This document shows, one piece after another, positions 1 to 13,500 of a DNA stretch of 64,000 nucleotides (position 1 is its first letter; the number at the start of each line of letters is the position of its first letter). A model generated the notes under the pieces. That model did no database searches. It worked only from the letters and a program-made list of their open reading frames with translations, and had not been told where the DNA came from. Position numbers and translations under genes: made by a program. Origin of the DNA: Anadara kagoshimensis (lineage: Eukaryota; Mollusca; Bivalvia; Arcoida; Arcidae); assembly GCA_021292105.1 (NCBI GenBank), contig CM037870.1, positions 3,147,058 to 3,211,057 of the forward strand, in the 5' to 3' direction.

Positions 1-182
1 AGGTATTAGAAAGATTGTTAACAAATTAGTCTCTCAAATACAAAAATTGTAGTTTATAGGAATTATTGAGGCTCAAACAGTTTGTATGAAGTTTAGTTAC
101 TGGTAATACATAATAAATTATCTAAAATACATGTATAAGCAATTTCAATACTTTCATACTTTTGTATACATGCATGTTGTAG

Positions 183-3100
183 GTCAAGTTACTTAAAGAT
201 ATATTGGAAGCTTGGAAAAAAGAAGTAGAGAAGAAACCAGCTACAATGTCAATAGAAGAAGCATATGAAGTGTTGAATCTGAAAAAAGGAGTTGGAGGGT
301 GATTATTATTTTAGCTCTGAAGAGCTTATTATCATACAAGCATTACAGAAGCTCAATTGATGTATTGTCGGCCATGCCTATTATGTTCCGACACTGGCTG
401 CCACTATGGTACTAAAGCAGCGTCATGGCAACTAATGACGTACCAGTGTTAGTGATTTCAATAAACGGCACAATTCTGGCAGAGTTTTCAATCTTTTTGT
501 GTGTAATTCAACCATGCTGGCCCTTTGTCGGAACATTGTGGAGTGGATGGGGATCCGTCAACTGGTAGAGTACTCACTCCATATGTTGAAGGTTTTGGTT
601 TTAAAACCTGGACAAGTCTGACAAAGATATGAAATATGGCCATATTTTTAACCGTATTAACCACTTCCAACAAAGGTATTGTGTTATTTTACTTATAGTG
701 TGATATCAACATCTGTATCACGCTCCATCTCAGCTACAATATCATACCTTATCTTCCCATATCGTACCCATCCCTATGATAATCTCTATGTTTCATTGCT
801 GATAACAGTTTAATATTTGTTAAGTCAAATGAATGATATTTCTTTTATTTTATTTGCTTTTTTTAGGCATGACGAGGCTAAAGTTAGAAAGGCTTACTTT
901 AAATTAGCTCAGAAATACCATCCAGATAAAAACCCTGATGGCAGGGTAAGTATTATAAACATTGGTATATTTAATCAGATGTGAGAATAGTTGTAAGGAC
1001 TCTTAGGTTGCCTGGAAGAATAACTGGAGAGTTTGTTGCATTGGCAGATTTAAGGGAGGGTCACAGGGGTTGCAACCCCCCCCCCCCCTTTGAAAAATTT
1101 AAGAGAGAGAGAGAGAGAGAGAGCTATTGACTGATGTGACCCCCATATGTTAATGTAACAATCCATTTCTGTATATTTGTTGTTTCGGATCACGTTTACT
1201 AGACCCCACTTCTCTGAAAGCTCGCACCTAGCATTAATATACTAGTGATTCTCCCCCATTCAAAAAAACCTGGATCCGCCCGTGTTGTCACCATGGAGTT
1301 TTTTGAACATCCTATTAAAGGTAACACAGAATGATATTGGAAAAATTAAGACAAAATCCAATTATTTTGGAAAAATAAAAATAGAAGATACTGTGATTTA
1401 CCCATTTTAACATCTTGTTATAATAAGCTTACAGTACTGTGTGTATGGGTCTGATTAAAATGAGTTGCAACCCTTTGTACAAAACATACATCAAATGAGT
1501 ACATGCAGGTTATTATAGAGATATATAAGCTTAGCTGTAATTGTAGGTTTTAATCGCTTTTTCTGGAGTTTCCCCCTCCATTTGTATGCAAAGTCAATTT
1601 GTTAACTTTTACCTACAAAATTAAAAAAATGTATGCTTTTTGTACAAATTATAGACCCTCTTGGTATTATTTGATGTTACTGTAAAACTGTATGCTGACC
1701 TTGCAGTTTGTTTATCAAAATGTGAACACTTTCTATTTTACAGGAGATATTTGAGAGAGTCAACAAAGCCTATGAATTTTTATGCAGTAAATCAAAAGTG
1801 ACAGATGGACCTGATCCACATAATATAGTCCTCGTTCTACAAGCACAGTCCATACTCTTCAGACGTTACAAAGATGGTATGTTCTCCATGTATTTATAGC
1901 CACTGCAAATGAAGTTAAGGGGTATATAGGAATCACCCTGTTTGGTTGTCAGTCAGTCAGTCAGTCAGTCAGTCTGTCTGTCTGTCAGTTGGTAAATACA
2001 TTCAGGTGCTGTAATCAGTAAGCATGATCTTTAGACCACTAAGACACAATGACCCTCTTATAAAAATCATAAGAAATGGAAGAGGTTGAATTAAGAAATG
2101 AGAGTGCACATCTTGCATTCTTTTACCATACTATTCATGAAATATGTTATGTTTTGAAAAATAATAAGATGTTGTCATCTTACTGAGAGTCTAACATTAA
2201 TTCCTCTAGTTATGGATTTACAATTTTTTTAGATCACCTATCAGGGATTTATCAGGGTCTTTTGGGAACAGGCCCTAAACTAAAAATTGGGAAAAAGTAT
2301 CAACTTTTTGCTCATTTTGGGAAAACTTCAACATCATGTCAGAAGTCAGTTTACTCACGACCTCAGGAAGCCTTTGATGTAGAAGCGGTATTTTCATCTT
2401 GATTTGTAGATGTTGTTTTCAAATAATCTAGAAACTTTTACTTGATATTGCTGATTGGGGGGCTTTCACAAAATTTACTTTCGTTTTCATTTAAAAACAA
2501 CACACTTTTCTAATTGGAATTTTCTCAGCCGATTTTGGGAAAAAATTAACGTTTTTTTTCATTGGGAATGGGGCCGAATTTCAGCCCTAGATAGGCCTTT
2601 GATGAATCCCTGCCTATAGTAAGTAGTATTGGATAATACATAATAATAAAAGTATGAGATAACTCCAGTAAATGTTGGTCCACCAAATTTTAGCTATGGG
2701 GCAGAGTTATGTTGTTTTATGTGACTGCTTTAAATTTTAGATTTACAACCATACAAGTATGCTGGTTATCCAATGTTAATAAAGACGATCCGTATGGAGA
2801 CCAGTGATGACAAGTTATTCTCCAAATCAGCACCATTATTAGCTGCTGCCACAGAGCTAGCTTATCACACAGTTAACTGCTCTTCTCTTAATGCAGAGGA
2901 ACTCCGCAGGGAAAATGGCATTCTTGTAAGTACCGGAAGTTTTATTATTTCTATCTTCATGCATGTAGGCATTACTAACATATTGGTAGTCGTTTTTTTA
3001 TATACTGTACATGTATTTTATTTAAGGTGAAACTATTTTTAGTAAATATTGACCCCATTTCAATCTTCAATTCTAGTATACTATTAAATTTTGATAATTG

Positions 3101-3369
3101 ATTGGTAAAATGTTCGTGACAATTGATATATGAAAATAAAATGGTTAAATAAATCAAACTGTAATCTTCACAGAAATTATTTATCCTGATGAATTTGTTG
3201 ATTTGAAGGTAAATCTGTAAATATTTAAAAATAAATGTGTAAATATATTCTATGTGATAAATTTTAATGTGTTCTGTTTATTTATAGGTACTTCAAGAAG
3301 CATTCGCTAGATGTATTAATGTCATTAGTGCTTCAAGTAAATCTGAAGAATTGCCTGTTCAGGTAAGAA

Positions 3370-3448
<79 letters not shown>

Positions 3449-6400
3449 ATTTGCACATGAAGTTTGTCAAGGGTTATATTTCAGATTGCTAATAGCCTGT
3501 CTATAGTTTAAATACTGTAGATTAAGATTCAAGATGTACATGCATTTGTTGAAAAATATTAAATCAATGTGCAGAACAGATAGAAAATATACCAGTAGAT
3601 ATTCTTATATTCTTTGATTATTTACCTAATCTGGGCAGGGTTCAAACCCATGTTTTAAGGCAGACTCTACAACTGAACTACATGTATTTAGGTGGTCGAC
3701 TTACAAAATTAAAGGTGGTATATAACCTAACTGTCTTATTGTACTGAAATTATTATGAACAGAGTGGAGTCAAGAAATGGGGTTTTACATCCCAGTCAAG
3801 ATTCTTTCAATTATATGTATATTGTCAGTTCGTGTATGGTGGAGGAAAACAAGAGCACCTGAAGAAAACAACCAACCTTCAGCAAATGAACTGACAAACT
3901 TACTCACACTAGGATCTGCCTTGAGTGGGATTGGAACCTTGGCAGTGAGAGGTGCCACAATCTGGTAAGTGCACACTCTAAACCACTCGGCCACAGATGG
4001 CCCTTGATCTATATAGATTTATTTTACTATTTATCCATATAAAAGGAAATTAATTTGCATAGGTATCATCAGTTTAATGTTTATGTGTTGTAGGTTTGTA
4101 CTCATGTTGTGCGGTGCTACTCAGTGGCATCTGGATTTGAGGCTTGTCGAGAAAAAATTCAGGAAATTCCAGCTATAATCAAAGATATTTGTAGAATTCT
4201 CTATTATAAAGTAAGTACTTGTACTTTAATTAAAATACATACATGCATTGTTTAAGAAATAACATTGTATTTGAGTGTATTCATTTGGTTTTATGAATGA
4301 GCCTCATGAATAGCATATTGAAAATGTTAAATTTCTATTCCTGATTCTCATTCAGAATAGAATGTTATTTCTTATATTAACATTCATAAAGCATATTGTT
4401 AGCATAATTGAAATGTAAAATTATCATTAAAATAATTTATTTTATCCAAGATTGTGACAAACATACCCATGGGATTGATGGAACAGCGTTTTTCCAAATA
4501 AGATAGAAACGTTGGCACTACATGTAAGTTGGAATGCTGACCAATCAAACAATGCATGACATAATAGGGTGATATTCCATGATATAATGGAATAGTTAAA
4601 CATTAAATAAGAGGTCATGACCCAACAGTATTTATGAGCTATTGAATGCCAGCAAATTTCTTTTAAGAATTCATTAAGTCGTTTCTTGTAAAAAAAAATT
4701 GCTGCAACTGCAGGGGTTGAAAATTCTTCAAGCCTGAAGCCAAGGACTAGAAATTTGGCAAGCAGGACTTTGCAAAAATTTTACTGAAAAGCCCATCGGG
4801 CTTAAACACTCAGAAGACCAATGAATTTTATTTTCGACTGTCGCCTGGTGTCTTGAAAAAATCTTAAAAAACCATCCGTAGTCACATTGCCCTGTTGTTG
4901 TTTACATTCGTTCTTGATCATTACAGCGCTTGTAAGAAATGCTAGTCATTAGGTAGACAACTTAAGCGTTCTGCTGATATAGATAAATCTAGACAGTTAT
5001 TGCACTTGTAATCGCTACCAATGTTCAGTCTTGTCCAATGATGTAGCCGTTTAATTTAAGTTTCACACCAACAAGCAAGCTACAGTGGCAAGAAAAGAAG
5101 CTCACATGAAAATAAAGACACCAAGTACAATCGGAGAAGTGTGTCTGATTGTTTCAACAGCCGTAACGTGGGTTGTAAATACTGCCAAAAATACCATTTA
5201 ACTGCTGATAGAAATAATACTTATTGATTTCTGGTTTTCTCCTTCGATTTTCTCGTTAACCAAACTCTGGACTTGATAAAAAAAATTGCGGCTTTTGATT
5301 TTCTTTATCAAAAAGTCCGGGGCTTTACCTCATCTGAAAAAATTTTCAACCCCTGAACTGCCATCACAACCAAGAACCTGAAGCAATTAACAAACAAGAC
5401 AGAAAAGACAAACATATTATGAATGATTAAGCAATTACTAAGAGAGTGATAACAATTTGATGTTCCTAAGAATCCTGTCCTGTCTAATATAGATTTAGTT
5501 GTTCAAGTAATCATAAAACACTAAAATGTATGTTATGCAGCTTAAAAAATAATTTACTTATTACGTAATACATATTTTTTTCCAGAATCTACCAAAACTG
5601 TGTTCTGTAGTAGCAGAGTGTATTAGTGCCTTCGGGGTAGACTTTTGGTTACAAACAAATCTGTTCCAATCTGGAGTGTTGTGGCATCTACTTTTATATT
5701 TATTTAATTATGATTATACTCTAGAGGAAAGCGGAGTAGAAAAAAGTGACCAGTCCAATCAACAGGTTTGTATCTTACATGTATTGTATATCGCTTTATT
5801 TTCACGGTGTCAAATTTTCGCGGTTTGACGATGACTAGTGTATTCGCCGTGTCATATTTTCGGGTCTTACCTGATTTAAAGAAAACGACTCTAGCAAGAT
5901 TAATGGGCTGGTAATACCAGTGTCTATTCATGGTGGTTTAATTTTCGCGGGAATACACTTGACTGCGAATATAGCGAAAATAAAACCATAGCGAAATATA
6001 AGCATTATACAGTATATCAGACTTGTTGTCATTGTTCAGGCTTCAGATTAAACACTCGGACACTTATCCTGACCAAGTTGAAAAAAACCAAGTGATGAGT
6101 GGAATTTTTTTCACATACAGCCCAGTGTCAAGTAAATAATTTGTCATTCCTGATTCTAATTAAATTGTCAAAATTTAATGCTAAAATCTTAACTAAAATA
6201 CATCTTTTTTCTTGGACCAGGTTACATCTACTTACATCTAATGGCACAGCACCTAATACTTGGTACAGCGCTAAACAGTTTGAAACGTTTTATCTGGACC
6301 CTGTTGTTATAAATGTGTGCTAGAATTTTCAGAAGTGATTGTAATCAAGAGAGTTGATCATTTATTTTATTTAATGATTAAAAGGAAATTTTTGTTAGAT

Positions 6401-7135
6401 CTGTATATAAATGCATACAGTTTCATGAAAAATGAAAACAAATATGAGATTATTATTTTGTGTTTAAGGATACATAATTAACTTTTTATTCACAGATATT
6501 AACTTTTACAAATCTTAAATGAAAATTTTTTTGACTGTCATGCAAAATACACAAAAATTGATAGAATGTAGTTAATAGTTGGCTTATAGTAATGGAAAAC
6601 TATTGCTAATTTTAAAGAGAATTCAGGGGGAAATATGCAAATTTACTGCTTGGTTGTAATCTTGTATTTCTTCATCATTATATGAGCCAGTGCATGCGAA
6701 AACCTACAACTTGGCAATTACGTCACAATTGAGAAAAATCGCGACGAAGTTACGTCACAAACACGGAAGTCAACTGCAAGTATTGTGCGTCAATTTACAA
6801 GTTTGACATTTTAACTTTTAGAACGAGTTGAAGTTAAAACTGATTTTAACAGAGTGATTTTAAGTGTTGGGGTGGTAAGATATGGTAACTGAAGGGGAGA
6901 CAGATGAGGTTGAGTTTTTTAATTCATCCATATGTTTTTACAGCATTTATACGGGCTTAAAGTAGATGTGGACGAGCACTCATTTTCGGTCATGTATTTT
7001 CGGAGTATGCAAATGGTTGTATTAAAAAATTTTCGAAACTGATATTGGTCACGTTTTATAAATATTTATATCAATATTAATACATGTAATATAATAAATT
7101 ATAATAAATACAAATATCTTCCCAATTTTATCTAA

Positions 7136-7174
<39 letters not shown>

Positions 7175-7504
7175 CCGGGAAGATTATGTGTGTATCCCCG
7201 CGGTTTACTTGAGTTATTGAATAACATACATGTTTAATCAAATGTGTCTTACGATTTTATGTCTTTTCAATGAAGATGTAGCAACTAAATTAAATATTAT
7301 TGGTAACAAAATCCAGCAACAGTACCGTGGGTACGTCTGTGAATGTAAACAAATGAAGAGTTACTGGCCTTAGCGGTGACACAACAAATTTTATACATTG
7401 TATAACATTGCGCTTCATATGTGGTCGTCGTGGTGTAGTGGATACGACTTTGGATTTACACTTTTTATCTAACACAGGCTCCGGGAGTTCGAATCCCTCT
7501 GACG

Positions 7505-7539
<35 letters not shown>

Positions 7540-10500
7540 TTTAAATAATTTTAATTAATTACCTTAACCGGAAGCTTGCACGATAGGATCCATTAGTATG
7601 AAGTATAAGACAACCAAAGAATACAAACAAAACGAGGAGAGAGACAGAATTAGCACCATAATTTCACCTTTTAACGTAATTTGTCGGGTAGTATTTAAGA
7701 TACGGTATGCCATCAGAGAAATTGTTTTAAGCTTTATCATTCGTCATGTGAAGAATAATTTAAATGATCCAAGAACACATGGGAACAGGGTTCAAAAACC
7801 TCATAATGACTTCAATATTAATGGCTTGGTTGGTTGAATGTTGCTTAACGTCGTATCAGCAATTTTTCAGCTATTTGCGACGAGAGCAATTTTATTAATC
7901 TCTATAAATTAATATATGAACAATTTCATGTTTGCATGTGAGTTGCGAGTGTGTTGTATGGTCTGCCTTGTACTAGCGCGTACTCAGGACGGCTTTTAAG
8001 GTGCTAGCTCACCGAGTACGTTGCAGACAAACGTACCATTCCCCCAGTCCATTAAACTCATACCAGGTTAACCAGTAAGGGCCAAACAGCAAGGAAAACT
8101 TACTTTCCCCATGTGGTCTAAGCGGGACTCGGAACTCGGAGCGGTGAGAGACCCTGGTTTTGTCTGTTTGTAGACTGACGTCTTATCCATTAGGCCACCG
8201 CGGCCTCTTAATCAATATTAATGGCGTTGAAAAAATTGTGAATTGCATAATTAATTATGCAGATGAGAACTAGGTGCCATTTCCTACCCCATTTAGAGGT
8301 CGAGCAATACGTCTACATTCTAATGAAAGTAGAAGGTCAATTCATGAAATATATCAGAAAACGTGTTTTGCTAAAGGACCATTTGCCTATGTTATTCATA
8401 ATTGTTGTTTAAATTTTATATATTTAATTATAAACTATTTGTTTTAATTAACTTTTAAATACCACATGTATGTACTTTGTATCGGCGAAAAAAAAGAACT
8501 TGGTCACTTGCGCATGCTATGCTAAGAAATACATTAGGGCATTTTGAACATTACTCGACCAAAAACCAAAAACGCCCACATCTGCATGTTTTGTTTTTAA
8601 TTTTGGATATGATAGGCAAAACAGAAGGAGTACAGCTTTTCTAAAAAAAAATTCCGTTTCTTTTTTCCCTCGTTCTTGTAAAAAAATAAAATGTGTTCTT
8701 AAGACCTGTCTTACAAAGACACAAGAAGAACTATCCAAAATCTCAATACCAAGTGCACTAGTTGCTCCTTTGTACCAAAACAAAATGTTTCTTTTGACTT
8801 GACACAGAATGTATGTATACAACGGAAGCTTAGTTAGTAGAGTGCACGCTTCTTATGTGAGAGGTCATGGGTTCGATTTCAGACAGGGCTTGACAAAAAC
8901 TTGAAAAATTTCGCCAAGCATTCGCGATCGGCATTTAGAAATGAAAGTCACGGAGTCCTTCGGAAGAGAGCTTAAATACCGATGCCCTGTGTCATCGCAG
9001 GCATCATTAAAAATCCTCCCTGTACATTGCACTTGGCAATTCAATTCAAACTTTTTTTCAATCTAAACCACTGGAGATGGTACAAGGGGTATATTCGTCA
9101 TATAACATACACACTACAAAGGTAAACTTCACTTATAGCTGGAGACGTCCTCAATATAAGTGTAATATTCTTGACTAGGACGTAGATCGCCTTTCAATCA
9201 ATTATTTAATTAATCAATCGATCAATAAACCATATTTTGATAAACAGATGAGTGCACTTTATTTTTTGACACCCCATAAAATCCAGATTTTTTATGTACG
9301 ATTATGTTTTCAATTGCATCTGATCACTTTAAGGACGAGAACCAGGCACTGGATGAAAATGGCAAACAGTACTCGTCTGTATTTTTAATAAATGTATTAA
9401 TTCCGATGTCTTACATTGATAAGGGCGAATTCCAAATATACAGCAGTTTGTGTTTGCTATTACAAAATTTAGAATATTTTACAAGACAGAACAAAAATAT
9501 GTATACAATGACTTATTTCGAATGGTGCATTTTGTCAGGACTCAACACTGCAGTCACTTATTTAATAAATACAGATTGCAGGACATGCACAATGCTTCAT
9601 AGGCAGGAGTTGTATAGGATTTGCGCAATTAAAGCGCCAATGTTGTGGGGTTGATGTTGGCACTTTCGGATATTAGTACTGTTACAAAATCTGCATATAA
9701 CAATTAAAAGCATTGCAGACAGTGTTTATGGACCCAAAAACCGGGAATTGAAAGATTGGAAAACATTTTAATCAGCTCATTTCTGATCGGTCCTCTATCA
9801 TTTTGGATCATTTTATCAGCACATTTATAAAATATAAAATTTAACTGAGATAAAAAAGGTCAAAGTATCAAATCGATCACATGTTTATTGGAATGCACAA
9901 GCACCAGAGCATTCAAAAAGTATTTATTTATTTATTTATTTATTTTTAAATTTAGAATTATAATGCACTCGCTTCATTTAAATGACCACTTAAGTCAAGA
10001 ATTATAAAATCTAATGGGTTTCAAAATGTTTTTAATAATTGAAACTAATTTTCTTGTAAAATGACCAATCATAACTAAACTTTATGGTGGTTGTCGGATA
10101 TTGAGTTTGTTGGGAGATTTAAAAAGGTAATAACATTTATCTGTAATAAATATTTTGATTTTTTATACACAAACATCCAATACATTTAAAATTTTCAAGT
10201 ATAGAACCCGGTAAAATTTTCTTGAAGATGGGACCGTAATATCGATGGTTCTGAGACTACCTTTACACTTGTAAAGAGGTCTGTTGATCATGTACCTTTA
10301 CGGACCGACCAGATCAAGTCGCACCAAGCCGATAAAGCAGAGACCGGCAATTAAACTCAGTTACACCATGGCAGGTTAATGTATCAAGATATCACATGTT
10401 CAGCACGGTCGGAAGAGTGACAATAATTTTGTTTAACGATATTCGAGTATTAAAAATTGAATGCAAAATTGAAAGCACTCATGAACACTTGACTAATAAG

Positions 10501-13500
10501 ATGTGACGTCATCCAAGTTTTTATGACGTCATTTTTACATTTTAGGATTTGTGTTTTACTTTAAAAATTTGTTTACATGTATAAAACATTATGGACTCTC
10601 ATAATATGTAAAAATCTCAATTTTGAAAATTTTGACCAAGTTGTAGGTTTTCGCATGCACCGGCTCATATAATATTATGGACCCCTTATCCCATGTTGAA
10701 TTATAAAATTGCATAAAAATTATCAAATTGCTTATACTGTTATCTTTAAATTATTTTTTACCTAATTTTACAGGAAGTATGTAACCGGTTAGCTAGACTT
10801 TGTATCAGAGCCTGTGCCAGACTGGGAGGTTATTTACCTGAGAGTACTGGCCTGTCCACACCAGAGAATGTTCCGGTGAAGAAGTCACTAATGGCCATGT
10901 TAACACCTTACTTAGCTAGGAAATTAGCAGCAGAAGATCCATCAGAGGTATTTATTTTAGAAGTTACTCATTGTCGTTTTTTGGGTATAAAAGAAATTTT
11001 GAAAGCCACAATTTCCGCAAAATTTTGTAGCAATTTATGATAAAATTTCAATTTAAAACAATCTTCTTTATACCCAGTAAACCACATGAAATTGAAATAT
11101 AAATTTATATTTCCAATATTAATTTTTGACATTTCTGCTTAGAATTTGTGAAAGGTCAATCATTCTAGTATTACAAAATTACTGTTTCATTTCAAATTTG
11201 CTGTTTTTGTCATATGTTAACATTATTCTTGTCAATAAATTTATGTATGAAAAATCAACGATAAATATTGGTTTATGTAATACATGTATATAAACTATTA
11301 ATCTGGCATCTGATCTTTATCAAAGTTGATTTACCTAAACAAGGAGTAGAGTAAAATTCACAGATTATGAACGAGTTTGTGTTTGTATGAGATATACAAA
11401 TATGTTTTGTGGCCTGTCTTGCACTGGTACACTTTGAGGTGACAGCTCACTGAGTCAATATGCTACAGACAATCATTCCACTTCTCCAGTCACATTATAT
11501 TGACGCTGGGTGAACCGGTTAATATTTTCTCCTCTTAATACCAAGTGGCAAAAGTGGAAGCTGTAAATTTTAAAGTTTTATGTATAACAGGGCCTGGGCT
11601 TGACTCCATGACCTCCCAGTCTTAAAGGTATACTCTACCACTGAGCCCGGTGGTACAGGTGATGTGTTGTCTTTGGTGATATAATTAAGATTACAAATTT
11701 TGACCATCCTTTATTATACTTAAAAAGTGGGGGGTATATAGGGGTGTCGATCCGTGTGTCCGTCCGTCCTTCCGTTACACCTTAGGGTACCTATCTCTTA
11801 TCCGCAACTCCTCCTAAACCCTTCAATGGATTTTCATGAAACTTTCACACAATCTTTGTGATATAATTTTAATGTGCACCTCCTATTTAAAAATTTGATC
11901 TGATGGATTTTTGAGAGCGGGGGGTATTTTTTGTGAGCTTGTGGCTCACAGTTTTTCTAGTTCATTATGGTGTTGAATGTGAGACATACATGTATGAAGC
12001 ATGAGTCATTCTTGTAATATAGACTAAATATCATTTATTTTACAGTTATTAAAGATTTTAAATAGTAACACAGAAAACCCATATTTAATATGGGACAATG
12101 CTACTAGAGCACAACTGAATGAATTCCTGACAGACCAACAACAGAAAGTCATCAAAACTGTAAGTAACTGTTGTCATTGTCTATCCCATAAGAATGGGCT
12201 TTGGTGGCTGATTTTTATTAAGTGTGCACTTACAGATCACAGTGCCTCTCACTTTATGGATTTAAATTGCTTAAAATGTGTTTTTCTGTCAAATTTAACT
12301 TTTACTATGTTTCCATTCCTGGTAGCCAAAACTGCCATTGGCTACTAATTTCTGAGATATTCTTTCAAAATTAAGCTATTTTAGCAAACTTGCGAAAATT
12401 TACTTTAAAAATTACGTTATTTTTTACAAAATTTTGAAATTTGACTACTAATAATTCTCTAACTATGGAAACCTAGCTTTTAGCTATGGATAATTTAGAA
12501 GAAATTAGATAAAAAATATTTTCTGTTGCAATTACTTGAGGTCAAACCTGGATGAAAGTAGCTTGTTATAATATTGCAGTAATTTCACATGTTAATTTTC
12601 AGATAACATGGAAGTCTATGTTTCAATTTATGGCAGCCAAAATTGTCATTGGCTGCTACTTTCTAAAAAATTCTTTCAAAATGCAACCTATAGCAAGTTT
12701 GTGAAAAAATACTTTAAAAACAACTTTTTACAAAATTTGGAAATTTGCCTACGAATAATTTTAAATTTGATGAAAAGCAATAAGTAGTAAATGAAATGAT
12801 TGTTAGAGGTCAATTTTGGTGATAAAGATGTGCTTTGAGGCGAAATAGTTGTTTTTATTTTTCTACAATACAGGGAGAAAGTGATCCAGATTATGGTTCT
12901 ACTTTTGTGTTTGAGATTCATTCCAAAGAATTAATTGTTGGGGAGATCTTTGTCCGAGTCTACAATGAACAGCCTACATTTCCCTTAGAGGTGAGATTAC
13001 TATAAATACCTCATTATAAAAGTTAATGAGTAATTTGTTTTATTGGAAATTTATTATACAGCTATGCAATATGCATTGATTGACTCAAATTATGCTCAGG
13101 AAACTCTTAGTACCAAATTTCAATTTCAGACTTTTTTTCCCCAGCTCACCTGATCTTTTGTGACCTGTCTTTGTCCGGTTTGTTGTGTGTCAACATTTGG
13201 TTGTTAACAATATAGAGGCCAATTAAACTTGTCCACAGTGACTAAGTCAAGTTCGTATAAAGGCCATGTTGGGTCAGTAAGTAGGTCATCAGGTCAAATT
13301 ATAGAAAAACGTTAACACTCTTGAGGTTTTAGTCAAAACTTCACCAGACTTGCCTAGAATGATCCTCTTGTTTCAAATATTTGGTTGATTTAAATATGGA
13401 TAAGTTCATATCTAATTCTTAGTTGTTTTGATTTAGTTTTGAGAGGAAAAAAAAACATTATGACAATAAAAATGCAAACTTCTAATTGGCTATTTCATTG

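Larger units (their letters stand above)
6682..10668. mobile_element. ~4-kb region bounded by matching inverted repeats (putative DNA transposon remnant)
   Basis: The left end (from 6682) and the reverse complement of the right end (to 10668) agree over about 30 positions, sharing GTGCATGCGAAAACCTACAA. ATAT abuts both GAGCC termini. The span fills most of the 5-kb DNAJC13 intron 5766-10773 and contains later insertions: a Pol III-type head with poly-T at 7424-7530 and SINEs at 7830-8210 and 8822-9235. The only sizeable frame is an unrecognised 116-codon ORF at 9304-9654. The ends could instead be two separate short elements in opposite orientation. Confidence 0.5.

Noticed and set aside
7424-7503. 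Possible tRNA gene with clear B box
   Set aside because: The T arm has a mismatch and the acceptor and anticodon stems do not pair, so it was called a SINE head instead.
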